Source: Apteryx mantelli
Taxonomy: Eukaryota > Chordata > Aves > Apterygiformes > Apterygidae
Length of the DNA: 64,000 nucleotides
NCBI RefSeq assembly: GCF_036417845.1
Contig: NC_089979.1
Span: forward strand, 49,918,775-49,982,774
Direction: 5' to 3'
Of the stretch, positions 26,099 to 37,500 are shown piece by piece; position 1 is the first letter of the stretch, and every line of letters begins with the position of its first letter. A program made the position numbers and the translations under genes. The notes beneath the pieces are model-generated. The model ran no database searches. It saw only the letters and a list, made by a program, of their open reading frames with translations, and was not told where the DNA came from.

Positions 26099-27719
26099 GG
26101 AAAGCCTGGCTGAATGCTAAAGACTCTACACCGATGGTATATATGAAATGAAATAAAACATTTCAGGTAGCTAATAAAATCAATGATTGTACGACCAAAT
26201 TTCAGTGTGTCCCTAGCAAAGTAAGATATATGTCTTCAGCTTTGCTGGCTAAGACCACACTGCTCCAGCACATAGGCAGCTGGCACGTGGGGTCAGGCAG
26301 CCACTTCAGGATGGCGCTTGAAGGACAGCCTCAAAATACCCCTCGAAGAGAGGCAGAAGGGGAGATGAGAGTAGCCCTGACCTCCTGGCTAGGGTACTGC
26401 AGCAGACACTCAGACCCTTACCTGCATCTCTGCATGTCTTTCCCTCCTTCCACAGGGGATCCTGACTATTTCTCTCCCACGTTTGCAATTGCCCCTGGAC
26501 TCTTCCCTTTACCCTCCCATACCCTGAACAAGCATTCAAGACTGCTTTCCTGCTCCTTCCCTCCTGTTCATCAAATCCTGTCCATGCGTCTGCCACAGAT
26601 GCAGCTTTTTGCAACAGGAGTTGCAGAAGTTTGAGGTAGGAGAAGAGAGAAAGGGTTTTTTCCTGTATTCCCAGCAAAGGGTCTAGCCATGCCATGTTCC
26701 AAAGCCCTTCAAACGAAAACATTTCTAAGATTAAAAAGCCTCCAGGTGGTTCCTATCCTATCTAGCTCTTAATTTTGCTTTTCTAAGTGTAATTGCTGCT
26801 TACTGAGGTGGGGGATAGAGCAAAGAAAAGGCAGTCAATCCAAATTGTCTTGTGAGGAAAGTAATTGAGCAGGACTAAGGAAGCTCAGCAGTCATCCAAC
26901 TGCACAGCTTCTTGTAAAACCTTTATGAAAAGCCTGAACGAACCCCTCAAATGAATGGCCATTTTGTCCCTTTCAGTTCTCCTTCTCTAGCATGGGACTC
27001 AACGTGCGGCTTGTGGATAGACAGATTCCACAATAAATAGAGAAGGAGAGTAAAACTAAACCCTCTGGAGCCTGGCCAGCAGCAATGTCAAATCTCTTGA
27101 CTGATTTCCCAGGGAATTCTTGCTCTAAATGTCAGGAGAACATAGCCCTGCAGCCAAATCTGGACCAGACTGATACCAAGGCGTGTCAAACCAAATGACC
27201 TAAGTAACAAGATTACACTGCAGGAAAATAAAAACTTTAGAAATGTGCAAAGACCACATTTCAGTAAGTGGTATTTTATTTAAGATCCTTTTAGTAGACA
27301 AAGCTTAGCCCAAATGTATAAAACATAAATTGGTGAGGGGAGGGGGACTTATTAGTGACAACAGAGCGAAACTTTCAGTCAGTCAGTAAAGAAAGTCTGA
27401 GTGTTTCTGTAAGTGTCCATGGTTTCTAAAAGGCTTACAGTCTCTTTTCAAATGCTCTGGTCAATAGGAGCCAAGGAAGGTCAAGAGAATATAGTCTCCT
27501 AGGAGTCTGCCCCACTTACGAAAATGGCAGCTAAATTTCTTCATCACTCAAGCACTTGGAAAATCCTTTCGGAGACACTCCTCCGAGTGGTAGCAAGCTT
27601 CCCATCCACCGTGAGTTACCTGCAGACCCTACTTGGACACATTCTGACATGGTTGGCAGGAACTTAAATAGTTTTGGGATTTTTTGATCCTCTGTCAGCT
27701 GTAGCTGAAATTGGCCTGT

Positions 27720-27895
27720 GGGTTCAAAACCCATTGGAAAGGGCAGGAATGCAGAGGGAGAGAGAGAGAGAGAAAGCACATTTATGTAAGCCTCATTACT
27801 TTTGGAAACTGAAAGCCTGAAGTGGTGCTGAGACATGAGCCAAGAGAGCTGAGCAACTTAAAAACAGCAGCATAAATGAGAGCAATCCAGATCCT
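27720..27895 (+). repeat. Unnamed repeat, copy B
   Basis: Second copy of the 180-bp repeat at 25917-26098, 1.8 kb away and in direct orientation. It carries an internal (GA) run at 27757-27773 that is a looser GA-rich tract in copy A. Homology fades on both sides, so this looks like two insertions of one element or the eroded ends of a larger duplication. Confidence 0.8.
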
Positions 27896-30850
27896 CTGGG
27901 TACAAGTGGAAAAGAACTAAGATCACTGAGAAAACACAGGCTGCTTCTAAATTATGTCAGTCTGGGATGGGTTCCTCTTTCTTTTCCCTGCTTCAGTCTC
28001 CTCCAACAAAACTTGTGAGGCAGATCTGACACAGTGGCCAGGATGAAAATTCATGAGAATCGCCATAGAAATGAAGGGGACTCTGCCCATGCTGCTATTC
28101 AGTAAGGTGACAGAATCTAGTCCTGGGAGATTTTCTGCCTCTCTGCCCTCATATTATTTGAGTTGGAATTGGCTGTTTGCACACTGCTTTCCAGCTTTGA
28201 CAATTTGCCCACTCCTCCATAACAGCCCAAACCAAAATCCCAAATCCAGCCACTCCAGCTGTCTGGGAAGTCCTTGTTCAGAACATGGATGTGTCTTAGG
28301 AGTTGCATTTCCCAGTAAGCCATTCATGGCTTACTTTCCTACCGAGATCTTAATTCATGATGCCCTGAAAATGACTGTAGATGACTGTAGATGCTCTGAT
28401 GAAACGTTTACTGAAGGAGAAGCAGCATAGTGAGATTCCACTGTGTATTTTTCCCCCTTCAGATATGGAGCGAGCATTAACACCATTTTTAAATTTTTCA
28501 TATGTATACTCTTACAAGTTATTTCCTTAGCTGTGCTGAGCACAACAGCAGGAGGAATATTTTATCCTAGGGCAGAGGTCCAAAATGAGCTAACCCAGGT
28601 TTTAAAAAGATGAAAACACATAAGCAAACAAAATAAACAATGTGGTCCCAACTCCCAGTAATAACAAATATATCCTTGGAAAAAACTGGGGCTGCATTTC
28701 TGTGTTTTTCAGTGCCATCTCAGGGGATGGCTTCCTTGCCTTCTGTGCTTTCAACAGAACATAGTCTGTTTGATCAGGTCTGGCACAGTGCAGTTTCCTC
28801 CAGGTTTGTGCCTGAAGTGTTGCCTTTCCCTGTTTGTGTGGCCACAACCTTGTCTAATCCTCCAGAAGATCTCTCACAGTAAGAACGGGAGCAGTGACAG
28901 AAGCTATTAGTGTTCTGCCTTCTCCATGTGGCAGTGACCTGCTCTGCAGATCACAAAGAGCAGATATGTGCTAACTGCAAGAAAAGCAACAGCAATCATT
29001 TGTTTCACTAAGCGAATTTTGTTTGTGATGACTGCTCCTTTGAGGGACCTCAGGAGTAGAGTCTGCAAGGTAGGAAAGAGCAACTGTGTTGCCTGGGCAA
29101 AGCCATGAAAGCAATCTCTGCCCGTATTTGAAACAGCCAGCTCCAAAACTAGAAGTAAATTTGAGGTTTGTACTTGAGCCTTTTGTAGCCTTTGGAACAA
29201 CAGAGAAAAGAAGACAGTAAAGGTGTGCATGGCAGAAGTAGCCATGGTGTGAAAGGCTGAAATAATCATATAATGACTTCACCAAATGCAGGTGGGAAAA
29301 GATGTGATGCATTCAAGCAAGGGAACCTACAGGTGTTCAAAGCAGAGCATTACAAAAGAGCTTTTTGTACACTAATTCCTAGAACAGGGAAAAAGGGGAG
29401 TAGGGGAAAAAAACACTATGCAGAGAAATATTCTAATCAAATCACTGTGAAGAACTCCTCTTGCAACCTTGATGTTAACAAAATTGGTCTGTGAGTATAT
29501 GATGGGATTATGCATCAATACGATTCTGTTAGAATATGAAGTTTCTGGAATCACTGTAACAAGCTGTGAATGGCATAAATTGCGAAACCAAGTGCAACAA
29601 ATACAAGAGCAGAGCTGTATAATGATGACTATACCACTTCTTGTTTAAGCTGTAGACATAAGCAAATGAAACAGTTTGAAAACAAGGAAGTCAAACATCC
29701 AACAGTTGTTTTTATTTGTCACTGAATTGCAAATATCTCTTGCAATACTTTGTTTTAGTATCCTTTATAGCATGGCTTTAAGGGAAGAGCATGGAAACGC
29801 TTGAGAGAAACACATACATGTGCACACACAATTATACTTTATGATCACCTTGTATTTACCATAAACTCTGATTAGTAAGTATTTAACACATGGATACAAC
29901 TTCTTTATTGCTGTGTGTGCAATTCTGTGCAGGGCATTCTGAACTAATAGTGATTTACATTGCAGTTGCTTCGCACCTGCGTAAATAGTTACCCAGGGTC
30001 CAGAGTCTCCTAGCAGAGGCTAAGAGAGGGCTTTCTATCCATGGTTTCCATGCCTCCCCAAAGTAGTTCTTCTGCTCTTATGCTGTTTTCTAATGGTCAG
30101 AAAGACTGTCTAGTAACGTGTAATCTGTCTGCTGGTCAGACTGGCCGATTGTCGTGACTAGTTTTTATTCTTTCTCTGTTGCTGTATGCATACATGGTAG
30201 TAGATGGAGTTTCTCTGTGCATGCTCTTATAATTTGGTTTAATGCTTGCACAATGTGTCATTGAAAATGTTTTCCTGTGTAACTTATGCCCAGGCTCTTT
30301 ATATTGCATTCAAGGTTCAAAGCCACCTGAAAAAGGATTTTCTAGATACTTTGTTCCATTTTCATGCCTGTCTTCTTGAAGCGTCAGTTTCTGTACATTG
30401 TCTAACAAAATAATCTTGCCTGGAAACTTAGCCGACTTTGCTTTCTATTACCTTAAGGGCAGTTTTTTGGTTGAGTCTTTTTCGCTCTGTAGATTCACTG
30501 GGTCCTTCTCGAGGTAGGAACCATCCAAATTTCTCACCAGCATGATGATCTAATTCCAACATGTTTTTCAGTGACTTTCCACATTGGGCAGAACTTTGTT
30601 GAACTCAGTAACTTCCAACGAATTAAACTACTTGCCTCTTTTTTGCAACGTACCAATAGTCATTTTAGATGGATAAAGCTAACTGGCTGCGGAATAGCTC
30701 AGAGTTTATTTCATAGAATAATGTGTGCAGCAGGCAGCACCAGGGAGGAAACCGAGACATTTTTAAGTCATCCCCAATGCCGCGCAGCCCCCACCACAGA
30801 AGCACAGTGGGCTTCCTCCTGCCCGGGCTTCTTCTTTTAGCGAGCGGCAG
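27896..30850. other. Intergenic stretch upstream of AQP4
   Basis: Nothing coding is supported. A 120-codon minus-strand frame at 28907-29269 has hydrophobic stretches but no family match. The sequence becomes GC-rich only after about 30760, where the AQP4 promoter begins. Confidence 0.5.
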
Positions 30851-30863
30851 CAAACCGCCTGAG

Positions 30864-30985
30864 CCAATCTGCATATTCACATGACCGCAAATAAGGAGCA
30901 GCCGGCGGCCCGGCGGCGGTTTCTCAAGTACCCTTCACCTATAAGGAAAAGCAGGTAGGGGAGAGCGACCGGGAGCGCCGCTCTC
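30864..30985 (+). promoter_or_regulatory. AQP4: AQP4 core promoter (CCAAT and TATA-like boxes)
   Basis: CCAAT lies at 30864-30868, followed by an octamer-like TGCATATTCA. A TATA-like TATAAGG is at 30940-30946, which would place the start of transcription near 30970. Everything from here to about 31560 is rich in CpG. The position, 0.1-0.2 kb before the AQP4 first coding exon, fits. No transcript data are available to me, so the start site is inferred. Confidence 0.5.
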
Positions 30986-31560
30986 GCTCGCCGCATGGCC
31001 GGGCGCCCCCCCGCGCCCCCCCGCCGCGGCCGCGCTGGGCGAGCGGCGCCGACCCGCTGCCGCGCTCCGCGCCCGCCGGGGAGGCATGAGCGACGCAGCG
31101 GCCGCCCCGCGCCGCGGGTGAGTGCGCGGCCCTCCGCGGGGCGCGCAGGGGGCGGCCGGGGCGCGGGCGGCTTTCCCGGGAGGTTTCGGGGGGAAAAGGG
31201 GAGCGGGATGTAAGGGGGGTGCGCGGCGTCCGGAGGGGTCCCTCGGCGGCCCTGTCCGAGGGGCCCCGCGCGGTCCCCGCGCTTCGTGCCCCGCGGAGGC
31301 GCGGGTGCGGGCTCTGCGCTGCTCCCGAGCCGCGGTCGGGGGGCCGCCGCCTCCCCTCGGCTGCGCCCGGGGGTCGCTCCCGCCGGGCAGCCCCGTCCCC
31401 CCCGCTCCCGCCGGCAGCGCCGCAGCCTTTCGGGCGCCCTTGGGCTTTAACCTTGGAGGTGCTAACGGGGCCGGAGGGGTGCGAGCGCCCTGCTTCTCCG
31501 CGCCCTAAAACTTCTTGTTTGCCGCTCGCGGTCCGGCTGCAGACAGGCGAGCTCACAGCA
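30880..31560. other. CpG island over AQP4 exon 0
   Basis: A sharp rise in G+C and in CpG density, unlike anything else in the window, spans the promoter, AQP4 exon 0 and the first 0.4 kb of intron. The long open frames found on both strands here (up to 205 codons) are a by-product of few stop codons in GC-rich DNA. Confidence 0.85.
31086..31117 (+). CDS. AQP4: AQP4 exon 0 coding part (M1 start)
   Basis: Encodes [10 protein letters not shown] plus two bases of Gly11. The donor is GTGAGT at 31118. The start is chosen because the joined reading gives M1-S2-D3 and Gly11-Lys12-Cys13 exactly as in mammalian AQP4 with no gap. Residues 4-8 are alanine-rich and differ from the human ones; Trp10 of human is Arg here. 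Confidence 0.93.
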
Positions 31561-34500
31561 GCCGCGGAGTTGCGGTGCTGTGCTGGTCTCCCCCTTCCCA
31601 GCTCCTATATTCATGGCAGTTGCTCATTTAGTACTTTATTGTAAAATGAAACGAAATTATTTTTTTAAAGCCCTGCAAACAGTGCCATTGCCTTGCAACA
31701 GTATCCATCTCTTTCCCCCCAAGTTGGCAAGCAAGCGCCTAATGTCCATTTGAGCTATTGCCGGCTGTGCCAGCACAGGTCGGGGACTATCTGAGTTTGC
31801 TACGGAGATGCCACCGTAAATAGCTGCCGCACGCACAAAACTTCTCTGCGACGGTGGTGTCGTGTGGAACGGTTGGCCGGGAGCCCGCATCCAGTTTGTT
31901 TGCTCTGCTTGCCTTATTCATCGAAACGATATTAGTCAGAAATGGAAGAATTTAAAAAGTGCCAGTTGACTTTTGTACTGAAGCCTTTGTTATTATTTAT
32001 ATTGTTATGGCTTAAAAGCCATAAGAAAGCCTGCTGCCCTACATCCCTATAGATATTGTGTGAATCTGAGTAAGAGATAGTCCTTACCCCCAAATTACTT
32101 TATCTCTGGTAGCAGGACAAGCTGTAAAACCCACCTTGCATCTTTTCAGTCATTCTTCTGGTCTAGACTAGAAGATTATACAGAGAATTTCAAGTGCAGC
32201 CACATGTCAAACTAATGTGTGACCATAACATGAAAGTACCTTTTTTTCCTTCTGTTGTATTTTGTATTTATCTAAGGGAACCATGAGTTAGCAAACTGCA
32301 ACTACTTTGAAATTGTTTTGCAACTCTGATGGCAAATTTCATCTGCTAGAAAGTCACATTTTAGTTTCAGATCTGGCACAGCTGTCACTGTTTCTCTGTC
32401 TTATCTGAAGCTGTTAGATCAACTTCATGTTGAAAAAATAATGGACTTCGGAGAGAGTGTTGATTTCAAAGTTGCTGATAGCCTTTGGATTTGAGTGAAA
32501 ACCTGAATTCAGGGCTCAAACACTTTCATTAACATGTTAGGCTTTCATTAGTGTTCTGGGGTGGAGGGGTTGGTGTGGGGGAGAAAGATGTGTATTTTGC
32601 AAGAAAAAGTTGGCAATGACAGCTGGATATCTTGCTGGATCTTACTCAGACCGTTTCAGAAAAACATGTGCATTAAAAATAAATATATAGAGAGTTAACT
32701 ATCTAAGTAAGGTGACACAGTATAGGTTTATTGTTTTGACCCTCCCACCCCCCAAATGCAGCATGCTGTATTAGCAGGATAGAAAATCTATTTTGATGAA
32801 CAGTTTCTTGTATTTGAATTATGCCTTAATAGGTGTGTTTAGTTTACATGTGGCATTTTTGCATTTTCAAGACTGTAAATGATATTGACTGAACTGACTG
32901 CACATGCTCTCAGCTGAACTAGCAGTATAAGATCTGCTTATATTGACTGTAAGGGGTCAGGGGTCTTTTCCTAGACAGAGCCATCAGCAGCTCAGCAGAA
33001 AGTGTGGATTTCTGTTTTTTCTCCTGTCCCATTCGTACACTTAATGCATGCTTCCTAAACTCTCCACAACTTGAAGGAAGTGAACTGCATTATTTTAGTA
33101 CCCAATGCAAAAGTCTCTTTTCTGTCTACCTCTACAAGATGAAGGAATGTAGTTAATTTGTAGACTTTGCTATTTGCTTCATGTAGAAAGAGATGGTGGG
33201 ACAAACTGGGACAAAGAAGGTGGGAGACACTCTACCCCTCCCTCTCTTCCATGCTCCAAATACTTGCGGTCCCCTTGGCATGCCCTCAATGTGGTGGGAC
33301 ATCCTAAAGAAGCCTGGAATGTAGTACCTGGGCTTGTGTTTTGCTCAGCAAAAGTAAGTACAAAAAAAAGCTCAGGGAGTGCCAGGCTGCATCCAAACCA
33401 AACTATGAAGGAAAGGGGAGGTATGTGCTGCAGCCCTTGTCTGAACATCCAGGTTTCTTTTCTGTGGACAGCAGGATGTGTCTCATCCTTGTGTAAAATG
33501 TCTAATTCGGGCATGCCCTAGGACACAGAGCTCTTCCCAGTATGGGCATAGCTCCTGTCTCTTGCTCAGACAACTAAATTAAATTGCTCCTGAGGAAGTA
33601 GCTGTAGGTTAGTAGCTGTGTCGGATTTATGCCTTTGGGTTTAAGTGCCACCTCCTACAGGCAACTGTGAGCTTTACCATTGGGGAAAATGGTGAATTTG
33701 GGTCCATTTGGAATGAGAAGTCTGGTCTAGGTAGTTGGTCATTAACTGTCTGTTAATATGAGATCTTACAAAAATGGCATACAGTTTGTGTTGAAGTTGA
33801 CCTGAAATCAGAAGTCAATTTGGGGTTGACTATTTTTCCTGGTTTCAGTTCTTCTCTAGCAGAGCAACTCTCACTCGGGTCTCTCGGATCACTTCATAAG
33901 CATTTTAAAACAGCCTTTTGCTGTTGCAGGAGATAATGTAATTCTTGCTCCCATCTGAGAGTCCAGAGAACTGAGATAGGGTTCAAGTGACCTATCTGAA
34001 ATACACAGTAAATTAGCATACGAAATGAGACAGAGAAAACAAATTATTTGTTCCAGTCACAGGATTAAATTGCCTTTCCCTAACTCTTTGCAACTGTTAA
34101 GAAATTCATGGGCCATTCCTCTTGCAATAACTTGAAAAGGCCAGACATGCCTTTTATGCTTCTTTCTCATGTAATCGGTATTAAATATGCATTGTAGCTC
34201 AGTTACCTCAGATAACTGAGCATTAAATTCTTCCATCCTTCGACTTGAAATTCTGCTCCAAATGTAGCAGCTCAATATTCTTTCTTTTCTTTTTTCTTTT
34301 TTTCTTTTTTGAGAGGTTGGAGTTTTTTTGTTTTTAAAGAAGAATCTTGTTAGTATTCCTTAAAAACTCATTAAAAATGCTTCCCTTTTGGCTTATTCTC
34401 CTAATTTATTAATACAGCAAATAACTTTTCTTTGGTGACCCAGTTTCATAGGTATCTGAGCATCTAGCAAAATTGTAACTCATCAGGAAGGCAATGTAGA

Positions 34501-37500
34501 CTAGTAAGTAGCCTCTTCAGACAGGGTGGAAAACCAAGACACTTTTTTGCCTCAGAGCTCTACACACAACAAACAGTAAATATTGCTCTATTTCACTGCT
34601 TAACCTTCGCCTTTAGTCCAAAAGAAAGCATCTTATTGATTGCATGACTGATTCAAAAGACAGAATTTAGGATTGCTTGTATTTTCCTGGCTGAATTCAA
34701 TTTTCACCCTATGTCCACAGTGAGAAAACTGCTCTCTGAATAAATATAAATTGAAGTATTGCTTTGTGTGAGTGTTGAAACAAATAGACTTTCTCTTATA
34801 AACTCCAGGCCAATGTCCCAAACTGCGGTGTTATCAGAATCATCAGGGTTTGGCTGAGATGCTGCCTTTTACTGAACTGTTGTACATGCTTGGTAAAAAG
34901 TACGGATTTGCTGAGAAAAAGATGATAGATATTCACTGATTAAATGAGCATGATGGTAAACAGGCCACTGAAAGTAGTAGTGTTTTACAGACTCTAAGCT
35001 GGGCAGAGTTCAGCTAGTATAGAAGAACAACACACTTATTTTCACACTCCTTTATTTCAAAAAAATATAAAGGCTTCTTTGCCTGAACTGAATCTATAAA
35101 CACAGACTTATCACAGGTGATGATTAATCGCCTCTGTCCTGTGCTAAGAGTAGCCTCTTGAACACTGGTCTAAGGGCAGCCCGCTCTGACAGGGCACACG
35201 TCCATTGTTGTCCCACTCTGAGGATGCTCATCATCGCTGCCTTGCCTCCAACATCTGCCAGATAACACTTCCCAACAGCAGGGCATAAGGCTTACTTGGT
35301 GACTTCTGATGAAGTTTTGTTTTCCTTTTCAGTAAGTGTGGACATTTGTGCAAGTGTGAGAGCATCATGGTGGCATTCAAAGGAGTCTGGACTCAACCCT
35401 TCTGGAAAGCCGTCTCAGCAGAGTTTTTGGCCATGCTAATTTTTGTCCTCCTCAGCCTCGGCTCTACAATCAACTGGGGCGGATCTGAGAAGCCCCTGCC
35501 TGTCGATATGGTTCTTATCTCTCTCTGCTTTGGACTCAGCATTGCGACCATGGTGCAGTGTTTCGGACACATCAGCGGAGGCCACATTAACCCTGCGGTG
35601 ACCGTTGCGATGGTCTGCACGAGGAAGATCAGCCTCGCCAAGTCAATCTTCTACATTGTCGCCCAGTGCCTGGGGGCCATTGTGGGGGCAGGCATCCTCT
35701 ACCTCGTCACGCCTCCCAGTGTGGTGGGCGGCCTGGGAGTCACAACGGTAATAGCTTCTGCTCTTGAAGTAGACTAGTTTTTAAGAATCTAAGAAAATGT
35801 AAGCAGTGTCATGCAGAATAAAGAGCACTCAAGTGGAGATTTAAGGAGCTTTTGCTGGTTTATTTACGACATCTAGACATGGCTTAAAGCTCTTCTTAGG
35901 ATGGGTTGATGTGGTGCAGTATAGCCATTCTTTTTATGGAAGTTTCCTTTTCTAGAACTTCTCCAAATCTGATAACAGCAGGTAATGTTAATTTACATAT
36001 ACCACTTAAATAATATATGCCATTTTCTGTTGGATCAGGGAGGGGGAAATTAATTCTATGCCATTATGATGGGGATTGAAAAAACATCAATTTAAAATGA
36101 CACACTTTTGAAATAGATTGTGGCTTAGATTTCAGCTTTGTTCTAAACTAATAAGGAATGCCATCAGTTAGCCCTGTTGCAGGACTTATTAAAAATGCAC
36201 TTGAGCTGCACACTGCTTAATTTTTAATTGAAATTTAAATTAATTAAGTCAGGGATAATTAATGAATTTATAATTGAATAGTAAATTACAGTGCTCCCAA
36301 GAAAAAAAATGGTGAAGTGCAGCATTTGCAAATCCCTGTGTAAAAAATAAACTGTACTTCTGCAGTCTAGCTTTGAAGTTCTTGTTGAAAGTTACTGTCA
36401 AGACTTCTTTTGTCAGTCCTGCAGTAATTTTCCATGGCCCTCAAATTAAAAAAAAAACCAACAAAACATGAATCTGTACCTGTTCATTGTTGCCTTTTAC
36501 TGTGCACAATTTAAAAATTATCTTTACTAAAAAAAAATGTATTTGGCTTTTTGATTTATAAGCTCACAGTTGCTTCATCTGTGATGTTTCTTTCTCTTCT
36601 TGCAGGTACATGGAGATCTTTCTGCCGGACATGGACTCCTGGTGGAGCTGATAATTACATTCCAGCTGGTTTTTACTATTTTTGCCAGCTGTGATTCAAA
36701 ACGAAGTGATGTCACTGGTTCAGTAGCTTTAGCAATTGGATTTTCTGTTGCAATTGGACATTTATTTGCTGTAAGTTAATGGCTTTCCTTTAAATAATGT
36801 AATCCTTATCCCTTTATGCCTCCTTCAGAAATAGGTGGAAACTTCTGCAGTCTTTCATCTGTACTGCTTTACAGATCCAAGCCAAAGCCCTTTAAAAAGC
36901 AGTGGGAGGGTTCCCTTGGACGGGACATTGTTTCAGAGCTTGTCTGCCTGCTTGTGTGATGGCTTTGTTACCTTTGTGGCAACACCCTGGAGAGCAGCAA
37001 TACATGCTACTGGGGTTAGAAGCCATGCAAAACCTGGGTGTCCAGATGTGGCTGTGGCAGTGGGACCTAACAGAAATTGTATAACTGCCTTTGAGATGCT
37101 AGTAATAGGTTTAAAATTTTGTCTTTTCTTTAGATCAACTACACTGGTGCCAGTATGAACCCTGCTCGATCATTTGGACCTGCTGTCATCATGGGGAAAT
37201 GGGAAAACCAATGGGTAATGGCTTTCATGTTTCCTTCACCATAGCAACAAACAGCTAGCAGGATTTTTCATACATCACTTGCTTTTAGTTTTCTATCCTA
37301 GCATATCCCAGAGAAGCCATCAACTGAGGAAGACAGACACTGACCTGCCACAAGCTCTGCTACAATTATGCTCCTTGCTTAGGATTTTGGTGTTGCATGA
37401 AGTATGGTGGGACAGCATCTTGCTATTTGAGGGTCTTTTTGTGGAGGCAGTAACTGGGGTAGGAAGGAAATCATGCAAGAAGCTCACAACACAAAAGCAA

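Larger units (their letters stand above)
30995..35335 (+). promoter_or_regulatory. AQP4: AQP4 overlapping upstream ORF (41 codons, spliced)
   Basis: An ATG at 30995 is out of frame with the AQP4 start at 31086. Its frame runs 123 nt (41 codons, Arg/Pro/Ala rich) to the exact end of exon 0 at 31117. After splicing, the first three bases of exon 1 (35333-35335) are TAA, so the frame stops there. It thus covers the M1 initiation codon and ends 31 nt before the M23 codon at 35367. The start context is middling (C at -3, G at +4). It matters only if transcription starts upstream of 30995, as the TATA-like box suggests. Confidence 0.5.

Noticed and set aside
30939..31644. Long open frames on both strands over the CpG island (up to 205 codons)
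   Set aside because: Extreme G+C removes stop codons; the peptides are Arg/Pro/Ala/Gly runs with no domain, and they overlap the AQP4 first exon.
33174..33521. Overlapping 111-115-codon frames on both strands in AQP4 intron 0, followed by a good GTAAGTA donor
   Set aside because: No matching acceptor-exon logic or protein similarity was found, and the known AQP4 structure needs no exon here.
35346..35777. AQP4 read as a single 143-codon gene ending at 35777
   Set aside because: The last ten codons are intron 1 after the GTAATA donor at 35748; the protein continues in exon 2.
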